Below are positions 20,871 through 32,873 of a stretch of 64,000 nucleotides of DNA, one piece after another. Both the position numbers and the translations under genes were made by a program. The first letter of the stretch is position 1. Every line of letters begins with the position of its first letter. Below the pieces are notes generated by a model that was not told the origin of the DNA, searched no databases, and saw only the letters and a program-made list of their open reading frames with translations. The stretch lies in NCBI GenBank assembly GCA_013397115.1, contig VWZW01004140.1, positions 124,001 to 188,000 on the forward strand. Reading direction: 5' to 3'. This DNA comes from Edolisoma coerulescens. Taxonomy: Eukaryota; Chordata; Aves; Passeriformes; Campephagidae.

Positions 20871-23762
20871 CAAGGCACAAAGGCAGTGCATCTTCTGAAG
20901 GGGAGCTAATTACAGAGGGTAATTCCAGTATCCTGAGCACCGAGCTCTCCTGTAAGTCAGAAGAATCTGGCAATTAAGGCAGCGATGCCTTTTGTGCTTG
21001 GTTTCTAAGTAAGCACATGGAATTTTGGGGTTGGAGGCTCGAGTGTGTCTGCCAGGGCACTTCCACAGCGGAGTTTGCCAGGCCACCTTGCCTAGATCCA
21101 GGCTGAATGCTGAGGTTGCCACTCCACCCTTTGGGGTGGCTGTGGAGGCCAAGCCCAGGGAATGTGGTCCTTGCTGGGAGCACGTGGGACTGGGAGCCCT
21201 GTGGCATCACTTGTTCACCTGCTGGGATGGCAACTGCTCCATCCAGCTCCCTCCATTGCCTGGGACAGGTAGGCACTGCTAAAACACGGGGTTCAGCACG
21301 GCTCTGTGGAAATGGGAAATCCCTTAAAGGTGAAACACCGCAAAACCAGATGGCCCTGCAGCAGGGCACTGGCCAGAGCACTTGGAAATGTGTTTTCCAT
21401 GGGTTTCCCTGCCAGAAGCTGAGGCACAGACCCACAAGCTCTGTGCCAGCCTCCAACAGGGCCCACAGCACCCAGCAGAAGAGGTGAGGTGCTCAGCTGG
21501 GGAAGGCGGGAGCATCTCAAATCTAAATCCTTGTTGGAGAGTGTGAGGAAGACACTAAGAAGGCTTTGCAGTAGGACTGGGGATTCAGTGCTCCAACACA
21601 AGCAACTGGAAAAGACTTCTCATTAAATGGAGCAACCAGATCACAGAGAGCAATGGGAAAGGTGGGGTTTAATTGAAGCCAGCTTCTGATGTGAAGGAAG
21701 AAAGGAGAGCAGGATAATGCTATGGCCCAGCTGCAGTCTCAGGGCTCCCATTAACATCAACAGCACAGCATATTTTTTGCAAAGAAGGAATCAAAGCCCT
21801 GGGTGTGGGGGACACCAGAAGAAGGGGAGGAGAGAATGGTCACTGGAGAGCCCAGAGCTGATGTGTCAGCATGAGTCAGGAAGGCTGTTCCTGCTGACAG
21901 CCACCCTGGGACCCATCCCAAGGCTGCAAGAATGGAAGGGGAATCAGAGCTACAAATTCCTCCTGAAGACCTGAACTGCCCGAAGGGATTAGACCAGGCT
22001 TTGGCTGCACATTCAGGGAAGATTTGTGAGCAGGCTCCAGGCCAGGTTCCTGGGGTCCCAGCAGGACACAGGGCAAGCTCCTGGGGGACGGCCAGGCATC
22101 AGCTCAGCACCGCAGCCACAGCCTTGGGGTTACACAAAGCTTTGGGTTCTGAGCAACACCAGGACTTCTCAGCTGCTCTGCCCTCGGTAGGGACCCAGCG
22201 TGCTCAGCTCTCGTCAGGAGGTAGCTGAGCACAGGGAGGGGATGTTTACTGCAGCCCCAGCTTTGCTGCATGTCCTCCACACCCATCCACAAGCTCTCTG
22301 CTCCCATCCCGGTGGGAATGTCACCGAGCAGTCAGGCAGCAGCACCATCCAGTGCACGTTGTGGCTGCTGGTACAAGTCCTGTGTGTTCAGGACACTCTG
22401 TTGATGGCAGTGCACGAGTGCAGGGCCCAGAGAGCTGCACAGCAAACCCAGGCCAGGGAGCCACTTGAGGCAGCATCTCCTGAGAGCAAACACCTTATCT
22501 GAGGCATTTGGGGTTGTGTAAAATAACACAATCTGCTCAGACAGGTTTAGGATGCCTCCTATGGTTGTCTGACACCCCGATGAGCTACGGCCCAGGGACC
22601 TTTCTTGGGCAAGCACAGCGATTTATGGTGCAATTGTGCTGCTCAGTGTTTTCCAGGGAGGGGGTTGTGGCTTTAAGGCAGTGCAGGAATTACTCGTTTC
22701 TCAACTTCACAGAGCATCCTTGAAATGCTACTTGTGCCATCTTGTGTTTTCCCTGCTCTAAATCAGTTTAAGTGTTTTGTTCTCTCTGCCACCTCTTTTT
22801 ATGATCTCTCCCCTACCTGAACGTACACACAGCCCCACATACACTGCATTTCTAGGCAGGCAAACAATCTGTCATGCTTTAGGAAGGCCAGCTCAGTCTA
22901 ACACAGACATTCGGGCTTCTGACTCCCTGTGACTTGTTTGACATCAGTCAGGCAAAGATGAAGTTTTGATGACCAAATCTTGCGTGTTCTTCTGGTTATA
23001 ACACTCAATACCAGACCAATATGAGGTTTTTGTGCAGGTATCTCAGCCTCAGAGGTGCCACTGCCCTGAGAAAAGGTGTCTGCCTGGAAGGTTTGAAGGC
23101 AATTGAGAGCTTACAGTGAGGTCCTGCCTCTAAAACTGTGAGCATTGCACTGTTCTGCTGGTAACCTCAATTCTGGGAACAAATCATTGCTCAGGAAACC
23201 TGGGACTGTCTCCTTTGCTTAAAATCCTTAGTCAGGGTGAATTTAGAAAGCCCAAGCTAGAAGTAAATTGGCTGGGAATAAAGCAATAACGCATTCATGG
23301 CTCTGGTTCAACGTTTATCCATAGATAACTTTTTCCAGCAAATCCTTCTAGATTTAACTGAGTTGATCAAAGTATCCTTTAACCACATTATTTGGCATTT
23401 CCAAGGAGCCAGGATGACCCCTGCCCATCCCACAGGGCGGCAGAGAGCTCCCCAGGAGGTGCCTCTGCTCCGTGCAGCCTGGCTGGTGCCCAGCATCACC
23501 TCAAATCCTCCCAGCTCCCTGCTCAGTGCGTGACGCTTCAGAATCCGGAGAACAATGTGTGGCAGCTGAAAATAGCCCTGCTCTGCAGGGGTCCTCAGGT
23601 GCCACTCCACTTGTGATCATGGGACTTGGGAAGCTTGGACAGACAGCTGATGGCTGAGCTCTTGTAAACAGCGCCTGAGCTGATCACAAGGAGTCAAACC
23701 CGCGGCATTGCTCTTCAGCACTTGCTCAGCTTTATCCTCTGCTTTCATTTGTGTTGATATAA

Positions 23763-23890
23763 TCACAGGGTCACAGCATGATTTGGGTTGGAAGGGACCT
23801 TAAAGCCCATCCCGTTCCACCCCCTGCCATGGGCAGGGACACTTTCCACCAGAACAGATTGCCCCAACCCCATCCAACCTGGCCTTGGAT
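23763..23890 (-). mobile_element. Short CR1-type LINE 3' fragment, group A
   Basis: The left edge is 'tcacagggtcacagcatgat', followed by 'tgggttggaagggacctta', 'gccatgggcagggacac' and 'catccaacctggccttgga'. Only the 3' tail is present. Confidence 0.92.
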
Positions 23891-24682
23891 GAACAAAGCT
23901 CCTGAGAAAATGGGAGAGATACTACAAATCCTGACATTTAACTGAAACATTTTACTGAAATGGGGTTTGTATGAGCAGACAATCCAGTCCGTAAGTCTGA
24001 GGAGCTTTGCAATAGGACTACTAATGACAGCAGGTTATTGCTTGCATTTTTATGCATTTTTATGCAGTTCAAGCTGAAAATAGGGCCAGTGCTGAGCAAG
24101 AGGAGCAGCCCTTTCCTGTTGCACAGTTTCCTGGTCTCACAAGGGGCTGTGACAGCAGTTTGCTCTGAGTATGGACCTTTCTCACTTCAGCATGGCACAT
24201 TCCCTGTTATCTTGCTTGAAATAAATAAGGTAAGATCAAAACCAGAAAATGAAGATGCAGCAGTCAGATAGAGCTGTTTACACCTCAGGCTCAGTGGCCT
24301 GAATTTAGCACAGGTTTGTAGCAAGTTGCCAACTTCCTCACCGCTCCTCTGATTCCTGATTATTATTTTTTTCCATAATGCTCCAGCACCCCTCGCTCGC
24401 AGGCACCGCTTTGAACTCCAGCTACTGCCTTGTAAATGAGACTCCAGACTGGAAAGAAAAGCTTGAAAACAAGGACCTGAGGCACCTCAAAGCTGAAGAA
24501 AGCAAGGAGAGGAAACAGAGATGGGATTGCTGGGGCTGTGCTTTTAATTCTCATCATTTCCCACACCATCTCATTGTCTGGGGCACCCAGTGCTCCCTGA
24601 CCAACAGCCTGGGACATCCTGTCAGAGGAGCCACCACTGCAGCCAGGACTGGTCCCTCCTTGGATGATGCAGCTGGGCTAAG
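23891..24682. other. Unique non-coding sequence
   Basis: Nothing recognised apart from a two-unit repeat of 'catttttatg' at about 24045-24064. Confidence 0.45.
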
Positions 24683-25106
24683 GATCACACAATAACTAAG
24701 GCTGGAAAAGGCCTCCAAGATCATCAAGTCCAACTTTCAACCAAACACCACCATTCCCATTAAACCAGATTGCAAAGTGCCACATCCACGTGTCTTTTGA
24801 ATCCCTTCAGGGATGAGGACTCCACCACCTCCCTGGGCAGCTGTTCCAATGCTTAACTACTCCTTCAGTGATGAAATTTTCCATAATAGCCAATGTGAAC
24901 CTTCCCTGGTTCAACTTGATGCCATTTCTTCTCCTCCTGTCCCTGTTCCCTGGGAGCAGAGCCCGACCCCCCCGGCTGCCCCCTCCTGTCAGGGAGTTGT
25001 GCAGAGCCACAAGGTCCCCCTGAGCCTCCTTTGCTCCAGGCTGAGCCCCTTTCCCAGCTCCCTCAGCCCCTCCTGGGGCTCCAGCCCCTTCCCAGCTCCG
25101 TTCCCA
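24683..25106 (-). mobile_element. CR1-type LINE fragment, group B, 3' end present
   Basis: The left edge 'gatcacacaataactaaggc' is the complement of the LINE 3' end. The body shares 'agcagagcccgacccccccg' and 'tcagggagttgtgcagagcc' with the copy at 15598-16660 (same subfamily). Part of the ORF2 C-terminus is still open on the minus strand, and the copy is 5' truncated at about 25106. Confidence 0.94.
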
Positions 25107-25894
25107 CCCATGAACAGAAGTGCTCCAGGGAGAGCTTTGCATCTCCCGCAGCCCCGTTCTCCCTCGGCAAACCTGCCCTGCTTCTTTTCCCACCTGAAAA
25201 ACTGCACCAGACCACTCAATGCCAGCATTCCCTTCAAAGAGGAGTAAAAACTGGGAAAGCCCATTCCAAAGTAGCTGTCTGCAGCCTCTTTGGCAGGTTC
25301 TTTGAAGGCAGACTGCAGAAGGTTAGTGAGTCCTGGCACGTGTGAGCCCCTGCTCCGGGGGATCCTGCCTCATGCTGGGATAATGAGAAGTGCCTGGGGT
25401 CATCTGGAAAGGCAAACCTGGCTGTGTGATCCTGCACCTGGATGCCAGCAAGGATTGCTCTGCTGCAGTGCTGAGCAGGGCAGAGAGGAGGGAGCAGCCT
25501 GGGAACTCGCTATCTGATGTTTCTCATGCATCAAAACTCTTTTTGTTCCATAAATTAGGCTTCTACTGAGGAAACTGAAGGAGATGGTTTATAGTCCTGA
25601 AGCCTCTGTCACTCAGAGTGATTGCCAGGGAGCCAACACCTCTTTGAGAGGGGTCTGCCGCAATGAACAATGGGGCTGGCAGAGAGGACAGCTGGAAGGG
25701 ACAGTGAATGTGTCCCCTGCACATGAAGGGGCTGGCACTGAGTCCTGGATGATGGGGAGCCTTGGGGGCCAGGGCAAGCTCGGGGATCTGCCCCAAGCTG
25801 TGTGCCCTGATGCCTTAGGATTTTAGCTTTTGTATTTTTCATATATCTGTGATCCTGCAATTCTTTAGTGTATAACTCCACACTCCACATGGAG
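25107..25894. other. Unique non-coding sequence
   Basis: No gene or named repeat between the CR1 copy and the LTR2 element. Confidence 0.45.
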
Positions 25895-26250
25895 TGTTGG
25901 CTGCTGTTCTCCCATCTTGGTCAGACAGAACAATTCCTCTCCTGGCCTGGGAATCGAGGACCCCCGACTGCCTCAGGCCCTGAGAAATGTAAACAAAAGT
26001 GAGTTGGGGGGAGCAAACTTGGGGTAATGACTTCATTACCTGAAGCTGTAATTGGAGGATTAAGCCCCGACATGCAAACGGACCAAACCTATAAAAGGAT
26101 GGAAACCTGTGACCCATCATACATTTTTGGGTGTAGCCCTGGGGGGCTTCATCTGCCCTGATGTACCTGAAGGCCCTTCAATACATATACCCACTTTTGT
26201 TCTCTAAATTTTGTCTGGCCTCTGTTTTTAGGTAGTCCCACAAGGCATCA
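25895..26250 (+). mobile_element. Solo LTR of an endogenous retrovirus, family LTR2, copy 1
   Basis: The block runs from 'tgttggctgctgttctccca' to 'caaggcatca' and is matched in reverse by 37934-38282. Plus-strand landmarks in promoter order are 'aatgacttcattacc', a TATA box 'cctataaaagga' (TATAAAA at 26090-26096), a polyadenylation-like AATACA at 26180-26185, and the 3' end 'cctctgtttttagg'. It starts with TG and ends with CA. I find no clear target-site duplication, and divergence from the partner copy is substantial, so it is older than LTR1. No internal viral genes are adjacent. Confidence 0.78.
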
Positions 26251-26776
26251 GCCCAAACCCTTCTGTAGCTGCTCTGGGATCAGGGGAAGCTGGAGCAGGT
26301 TTGGGGTACAGGGGGATCCCAGGAGACTCAGGGTAATGATTCTCTCCCTGGGTCTGTGCCCTGGTGAGGAGGGGGTCAGGATGCCATGGATGATGCCAAG
26401 GATGATGCCAGGGATGGCTACAGGAAGGCAGGTGTGCCCCCATTTCTCTAATCATGCAGCTTCAGTAAACATGATTTATTTTACATTTTCAAGGATATTG
26501 CAATGGAAATACCTGGGGAAGGTCCTGCTTGCTGCATCCCAGGTGGTGCTGCTCCTGGAGAACACAGCAGGCCTGGTTCACAGCGGGAAATGAGAGAAAG
26601 GCAGCCTGGGCATGGACTGGAATTAGGCTGGGCCAGTTTCATTCTGCAACCCAGCATATGCAGAGCAAAGCACTGTCCCACCACAGCCATGGGTGCATGA
26701 GGGATGCTCTCATCCATCACTGGCTCTTCCCAAGCCTGGTGAGCTGACAGAGAGGCCAGCTGGGCTGCTTTGGGAG
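26251..26776. other. Unique sequence between two LTRs, with a 12-bp triplet repeat
   Basis: A three-unit tandem repeat lies at 26381-26416 (units 'atgccatggatg', 'atgccaaggatg', 'atgccagggatg'). There is no retroviral internal sequence between the two LTRs, so they are independent insertions of different families. Confidence 0.6.
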
Positions 26777-27320
26777 TGTCTGAGGTTACTGTGTAACCAA
26801 AAGTATGGATTCTGTCACCAGCTGTTAAACCAGGTGGGGCAGGGTTCTTTATCTCTGCCATGACACATCCCTGATAACTCCCTCCGGGGGACATCTTCTG
26901 TCCACGGGCCACCAAGCCTCACTGCATGGCTCAGAAAATTCCATCATCCCAGTGGGAGATGCTCCGCCCAGGGGGAGGAACCGAGCATTCCCACCTGGAT
27001 GGAATCTGAGCTTTGGAACAGCACAGGCAGCCCTGCCCTACCGGATTCCCAGAGGAGAAGAGCTCCAGAACCACCCCTGGATCTTCTGAGGAACACCAGA
27101 CCCTTCTACAGGATCAGCGCTCCCACAGAGCCACATCTGTCACTGCAACAGGACTGCAGCCACCATTTAATGGGACTGCGACCCCCTCCCTGCCCCACAG
27201 GGTGTCAGGCTGTGTCCTGGCTCTGGCCGTGTTTCTGGGCTACTGCATTTATTTTCATTTTCCTGTTAAATTGTAGTTCTGACCTGGAGTCTCTCACTGG
27301 TTTGCTTTCAGACTAGCACA
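26777..27320 (+). mobile_element. Solo LTR of an endogenous retrovirus, family LTR1, copy 1
   Basis: A complete LTR from 'tgtctgaggttactgtgtaa' to 'gctttcagactagcaca', flanked by the perfect 5-bp target-site duplication gggag (26772-26776 and 27321-27325). TG...CA ends and a 5-bp duplication fit an endogenous retrovirus, most simply an ERVL-like one. Apart from a short deletion near its 5' end ('ggttactg' where the other copies read on to 'gtaagatg'), it differs from copy 2 by only about six substitutions. No internal genes are present, so the provirus has recombined to a solo LTR. A 105-codon open frame inside it (26999-27316) is probably incidental. Confidence 0.92.
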
Positions 27321-27801
27321 GGGAGCGCTGTGCCCGCAGCAGCACCTGGCTCCTCACTGCCAGGAGCTGTTTCCCTGTGCCCTGCACAGCCCCAGTGCCT
27401 TGGCAGCCGAGGCCAGACAAGTGCTGTGGGCTGGGAGCTCCAGGAGCAGCAGCAGCAGCACAGGGACAGGGGTGTCACTTCACAGCAGGCAGGGGAGGAG
27501 GGGAGAGTACAAACCCCGCTCGAGGTGGTGGCACAGCTGCAGCTCTAAAGGCAGGTTGGCTCCTGGCCCTCTTCCCTCAGGTACATCAGGCTGTGGCTCC
27601 ATCCAGGTCTGTCTGGTGCAAAGATCCAGTGGGATTGGGTAAATAAGAGTTTTGCTGGCCTCTCTCCGCACTTTCTCAGACCCTTTGCTCAGCACACAGA
27701 GGAGGGCAGCCCTGCCTGCCCTGTCTGACCACAGGAAACCATGATCCCAGTGCTGCTGTGGGCATTGCACAGGGGTGGATCCCACTTAGCAGGACTGCAG
27801 C
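27321..27801. other. Unique non-coding sequence
   Basis: GC-rich, with a CAG-like run at about 27443-27460. No gene recognised. Confidence 0.45.
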
Positions 27802-27919
27802 TCACAGAATCCCAGAATGGTTTGGGTTGGAAGGGAATTTAGAACTCATCTTGTTCAATCCCCTGCCATGGGCAAGGACACCTTCCACTAGCCCAGGTTG
27901 CTCAAAAGCTCATCCAACA
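27802..27919 (-). mobile_element. Short CR1-type LINE 3' fragment, group A
   Basis: The left edge is 'tcacagaatcccagaatggt', followed by 'ttgggttggaagggaattta' and 'ccatgggcaaggacacctt'. Only the 3' tail is present. Confidence 0.93.
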
Positions 27920-29928
27920 AAGATGCTTCTCTTCAGTGGTGCTAGTTTCAGCAAATATTTACTGCCTGATTTTGGTTCTGAAACTGGTGGACACTGGAAA
28001 CTGCAATAAATGCATCACAGGAAATGGGATCCCCTGGAGGCAAAGGCAGGAGCCCAAAGCACACTGAGGATGGAGCAGGGACATTTCAGCCAGGGGCAGA
28101 TCCAGAACACTCTTTGCAAGCACAGGGCAGTGGTTCCACTCTCTGACCCCTTGGGTTGTATTTCTCCCCCCCAGCCACATATCCTGGCTGGGGCAGGTCT
28201 TGCATCTCTCTGTACATGAAGATGAGACACAAGGGCACCTCTGGATGGCCATGGAATGAAGCTCCATCCTGCTTGGATGCAGTCTCAGAGGTCAGTGGTC
28301 ACTATGGGAACAAGGATACACCCAGGGCAGGCTGTTCCTCAGCACATCCTCTCCCAGTCTCCAGTGATTTTCCCCTCAGGCACCTCCTCACCCACAAGGA
28401 TGGGTTTCATTTCCATAAATTCAGTCCACAGTTTTGACAGTGATGCTTTTACACCTGTTTCAGAGTGCCCCGAATGCTTTTAGTGCGGTATGGTGCAGAG
28501 TGGGGAATGAAAACTCATTTCCAGCTGATCCATGGCTTTGGCTCCCACTGGGATATTGCCCAAGAAGGAAATTCAAGCAAGCACTGGAGGAAATAAAGAT
28601 TCCTTCTTCATCACCTTTATTGAAATACGTTTATGCTAAAGCTGCACTGTGAGAACCTGCTTTGAACGTTGCAAGGGAGAGACAAATCTGGGCATTAAGC
28701 ACCTTCCCTGCAAAGGATAATTGAAATCAATGGAGTTGTTGTCTCCCTCTGACACTGGTGCAGAGGCAAAGGGACGCTGCTGAGATCCTGCTAATGAGTT
28801 GGACCATTCTGGCAGCAGGTGTGGCTCTCAGATATTCCCTCTGCCTCAGGGACTTTCAGTCAAGGCATCAGGAGCTGGAGCATCAAGACAAGGCCAGTAG
28901 AGATTTTTTCTTCAATTAAAAAAAAAAATTAAATTTTTTAAGATTCAAAGAATCACCCCTGAGTTTGAAAGTCTCAATTTGTTCCTAATACACTCTGCAG
29001 AAATCCACCCTCTCACTGCAGTCACAAGGGAGTGGAATATCACTCAGCTGCTCCTCTGTATCCTTTTGGATTTTTATGTGTTTTCACTCCCTTTCCCTCC
29101 AACTTCCTGTGATTTCCAGACCTTGTTGAACACTGACAATGCCTCCCTATTATTCCAGCATCTCCAGCCTGCTGTCAGTCAGACTTCAAACCCAGTACCT
29201 GCAGCTCCCTGCTTCTGTGCTGGCTGAAAGGTAGCAACATGGTTTTTAAAGCCTCATCTTCATCTTGCTCATCCTCTCCCTGAGAAAATCCCTCCCTCTC
29301 CCGAAATCTCTGCAGTGGATCTTTACCTTCCAGCTCTCCCAGAGCAGGAGGGGGAGCAGATCATGTTCCTGACTCCAGGCTGCCCCAAATGAGATGTTCT
29401 TTATTCCTTCAGGGTGAGACAGGCAGAGCAGGGTATTCCAGGAAGGGAGTTGAGAAGAAAATGATTTCAGCAGTTCCTGGGAAGGAAAGAGAAGATGAGG
29501 AAGTCCAGGCCTGCCAAGGTAGAGTTGCCCTGTTGGGGCAAGTCCCCTCCTGGGGTACTTACAGAATAAAAACCTCATTATTGGTCTGCAGAAATGATTT
29601 CAAATCAGATGAACCAACGGGAAGGATTCCTCAGCCCACAAGGAGCTCTGAGAGTTACTCTTCAAGGGCTTTGGGGTGGAAAGGTGCATTCCAGCTATTA
29701 CCAAAAATTTTCCTCTGGTTGTTTCAGTGCTTCTCTATTAAATGGTTAATTATAAAATAAATGGTTTTAGTAATTGCATGCCTGGGCTTTGCAAAGGGGT
29801 TGTGTGTTGCTTGTAATCACTTGTGATGAGTGTGAGGATAATGTTTTCCTTGATATAATAAGATTAATTGCAATTAAGGAATTATAGTGTAATGGGTTCA
29901 ACATGGTGCATGTTAAGTAGATGGAAAA
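27920..29928. other. Unique non-coding sequence
   Basis: About 2 kb without recognised genes or repeats. An A-run and AT-rich patch lie at 28908-28945. Parts of 29700-29890 are AT-rich and may be conserved, but there is no coding evidence. Confidence 0.45.
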
Positions 29929-30222
29929 CACAGAATCATGGAATCACTGACTGGTTTGGGTTGGAAAGGATATTAAAGAGCTTCTCATCCCACCCCCTCC
30001 CAGGCAGGGACACCTTCCACTGTCCCAGGTTGCTCCAAGCCCCGTCCAACCTGGCCTTGGACACTTCCAGGGATCCAGGGGCAGCCACAGCTTCTCTGGG
30101 CACCCTGTGCCAGGGCCTCCCCACCCTCACAGGTCAGAATTTATTCCTAATATCCAATCTAAACCTCCTCTCTTTCAGTTTAAAGCCATTCCCCCTTGTC
30201 CTGTCACTTCAGGCCCTTTTAA
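29929..30222 (-). mobile_element. CR1-type LINE fragment, group A, 3' end present
   Basis: The left edge is 'cacagaatcatggaatcact', followed by 'tggtttgggttggaaaggat', 'cttctctgggcaccctgtgc' and 'ccttgtcctgtcacttcagg'. It abuts an oppositely oriented group C copy that begins about 75 bp to the right, so the two 5' truncation points face each other. Confidence 0.94.
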
Positions 30223-30294
30223 ACCTTCCCAGTGATGAATCTGAGCTGTGAATCCCTGCCCATGGTCAGAAGCATGCTGGAACGAGGTCCTGCA

Positions 30295-30655
30295 AGGATG
30301 GACACGTGGCCTCTGTGCTGTTCAATATTTGCACTGATGACCCAGGAGAAAATATAAAACAGGCACTGATCTCTGCTGCCTGTGACAGGGACAGCACCCA
30401 GGGAACGGCTGGAGCTGTGCCAGGGGAGGCTCAGGCTGGAGATCAGGAAAGGTTCTTCCCCCAGAGGGTGCTGGGCACTGCCCAGGCTCCCCAGGGAATG
30501 GGCACGGCCCCGAGGCTGCCAGAGCTCCGGGAGCGTTTGGGCAGCGCTGCCAGGGGTGCCCAGGGTGGGGCTGTTGGGGTGTCTGGGCAGGGCCTGAGCT
30601 GGGCTGGGTGATCCTGTGGGTCCCTCCCAGCTCAGGACATTCTGTGATTCTCTGA
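30295..30655 (+). mobile_element. CR1-type LINE, group C, internally deleted, 3' end present
   Basis: Starts in reverse-transcriptase text (plus frame near 30318 reads LFNICTDD, matching the LFNIF..D block of LINE ORF2) and then jumps to the 3' part ('ggaacggctggagctgtgcc'). It ends 'cctcccagctcaggacattc' followed by 'tgtgattctctga'. The segment between the catalytic domain and the C-terminus is missing, so this is a deletion derivative or a template-switch product. The 3' body is nearly identical to the copies at 41981, 50666 and 60279. Confidence 0.88.
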
Positions 30656-32873
30656 AAGCTTCAGGTAGCAAAAAGTTGATGGAGAGGTCTTACTGCTGTT
30701 GGGAAGCAGGCTGGCGTATTTGGGAAACCGTGTGCACTGAAATGGGGATGGATGTGGAGCCATTCCCACGGGAGAGAGGCTGCAGGGGAGACACGGCCGA
30801 GCTGGGAAGCAGCGAGACAGGGAAGGCGTGAGGGGAATGAGCCCCTGGAGTGAAGGTCCACAGCAGTGCCCCAGCCACAGGTGCTCAATAACAGCCACAG
30901 CCAAAGGAGGGTTCCCCTAAATTGGAGGAGGCATTTAGGAATGCACCAGAGGAGAGATTCGATAATGAGATAAAGTTGGGCAGGTGAATAATTCCCAAAG
31001 CTCGGTCAGATGCACTTAGCCAAGAGGAGGTTAAGGACGAGTGGTTCCAAAATAAGGCAGAGAGATTTAACACCAGAGGTCCAGTAGGATCCGAAGCTAA
31101 AAGCGCAGGATAAACTCATCCAGGCTATAAATAAACTATATGGGCTCTTTTAACGAAGAACATCCTTGTTAAAATGATGAATGAAGGCTTCTCCACCACA
31201 TGCAATGAACAATAATAGCTGGATGTGTTAATTGTGGGTGCAGCCCAGTTCAAATAGGAGCACAGGGATGTCTGTGGCGTGGAGGGGAGACGAGGTGACC
31301 CCGATGTCCCTTTGGGACATTAAACTTCCCCAGGGTAGGGCTGTGATGCACCAAGGTTACATTCTGATTTATGTCATCTCATCTCTGCACAGGCTCAGCT
31401 AGCAGGGACCCAGGTCTCCCTCGCACGGCCACCTGACGTGGATAAAATCACAGAGATTCTAATAAAATAAAATAAAAAAGCTTCTAACAAACAAAATTAA
31501 AAAGAATTCATTCTGTGGCTGGCCCTTGTCCAGTTCTGCAGGGAAGGCTGTGCAGAATTCCTGTCAACACTCAAAGGCAACATTGTGTGAAGATCCAGAG
31601 GGGTCAGATATGTTTGTGGGACCCCCTGGAAGTCATGGCAGGAATGTGGTGAAGCCCTTGACAAGGGAGATGTGCAGGGGAGCAGATCCCTCTTCCCTGG
31701 GAGCACAGGCAGTGCTGGCTTTCATCCAAGCTGCAGATGGGCATTAGGAAAGAAGGATGAAATCCCAGATTTTTACCAGAAGCTTCTTTCCTCTGAGCCT
31801 TTGGGGGAGAGTGTCCATGTCTAGTGCCCCTGGGCCCACCAGAACCTGCCCAGCTCCTCAGCTCCACCTCCTTCCCTCCAGAGTGGAAGCAAGTAGCCAG
31901 GTGTCAAAAAAAAAATAAAAATCATAAAATAAATTCTTTCTCATTGTACATTATTTTGATGCCTTTTAGCTCTGCAGTGACAGGGGACCTGCTGGACTCT
32001 GCAAACACAGCCCTTCCCGAAGGCACAGCCTGCTGTGGCTGTCAGCTCAGGGCAGCAGAGGTGCAGATTCACACAGTCCTTACTCCACGTTAGGAATTAA
32101 TCTGCGGGATAGTTAACCTGGTTTGCTCTCAGGATGGATCTCAGGAATTGGGATCACCAACAAAGCGGCCCCATAAAAGCTAGTGACAATCCCTCCCATC
32201 AGTGCCAATTACATCCTCTTCAGGGTCACACAGATACAGATATTTTCTCTCAGTGGCTCTTTTTTATGTCTCACCTTTCTCTGTGAGCTGTCGTTTAAAT
32301 TTATGAGCTTCAGGAGTGATCCGATGGCTGAAATTTGGAGTCTTTGCTCACAGCCCACAGGGCATCTTTGCAAAAGCATCTCACACCAGCCTCAGGTGTG
32401 CAGGCCAGCGCTGCAGAAGACCTTTCCTTGTGGTGCCTCATTAAACTCCTCACAGGAATGAGCAAGCCCTGGCAGTGATGAGGAGCAGGGAGGCCGTGGG
32501 TGCCTCTCACACCTCTGGCAGCTCCCCCTTTGCCCAGTGCCAAGGGTGAGGCAGGGGCTTGAGCAGGCAGATCCCTCTCTGCTCCCCTGGTTGGTCTGAG
32601 CCTCTCCCAGCTCTCCCCGAGCACCATTAGGCAGCCACAGCAGCCTGTTCCTGCTGTGTGCCATGAGTGCCACACCCGAACCAAACCTCCTTGATCCCTG
32701 CTCTGACTGGAGCACGAATCGAGGTTTGCTGGAGCCAGGAGCGAGGTTTTCAAGGCTGTCACCAGCCCAGCTCTGCTGGGTGATCACTCACACACACAGG
32801 GATGGACGCTGCAGCTGGGCAACCCGAGCTTTGCTTCGCTGGCCTCGTCCTGGTGATGCCTTAAGAGCCTAGA
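30656..32873. other. Unique non-coding sequence
   Basis: About 2.2 kb. An A-rich stretch at 31458-31500 has overlapping AATAAA motifs, and another A-rich run is at 31906-31935. Neither follows a recognisable gene. The block 30890-31220 has conserved-looking texture but no frame I can support. Confidence 0.4.

Larger units (their letters stand above)
19641..23762. other. Unique non-coding sequence
   Basis: About 4.1 kb with no named interspersed repeat, the longest such stretch in the window. It contains two small tandem duplications (19798-19833, 19915-19956) and a CpG-richer island at about 20620-20870, both listed separately. Open frames up to 175 codons lack domains. Confidence 0.45.

Noticed and set aside
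26999..27316. 105-codon open frame inside LTR1, present in both complete copies (also 47660-47977 minus)
   Set aside because: All four substitutions seen between the two copies inside the frame change an amino acid, so there is no sign of selection for protein. The shared frame is explained by the young age of the copies.
25895..27320. LTR2 copy 1 and LTR1 copy 1 as the two LTRs of one provirus
   Set aside because: The two LTRs are different sequences, and the 526 bp between them has no retroviral character. LTR1 has its own target-site duplication.
31458..31500. Overlapping AATAAA motifs as a gene's polyadenylation site
   Set aside because: They are part of an A-rich simple sequence and no exon or 3' untranslated region is recognisable upstream.
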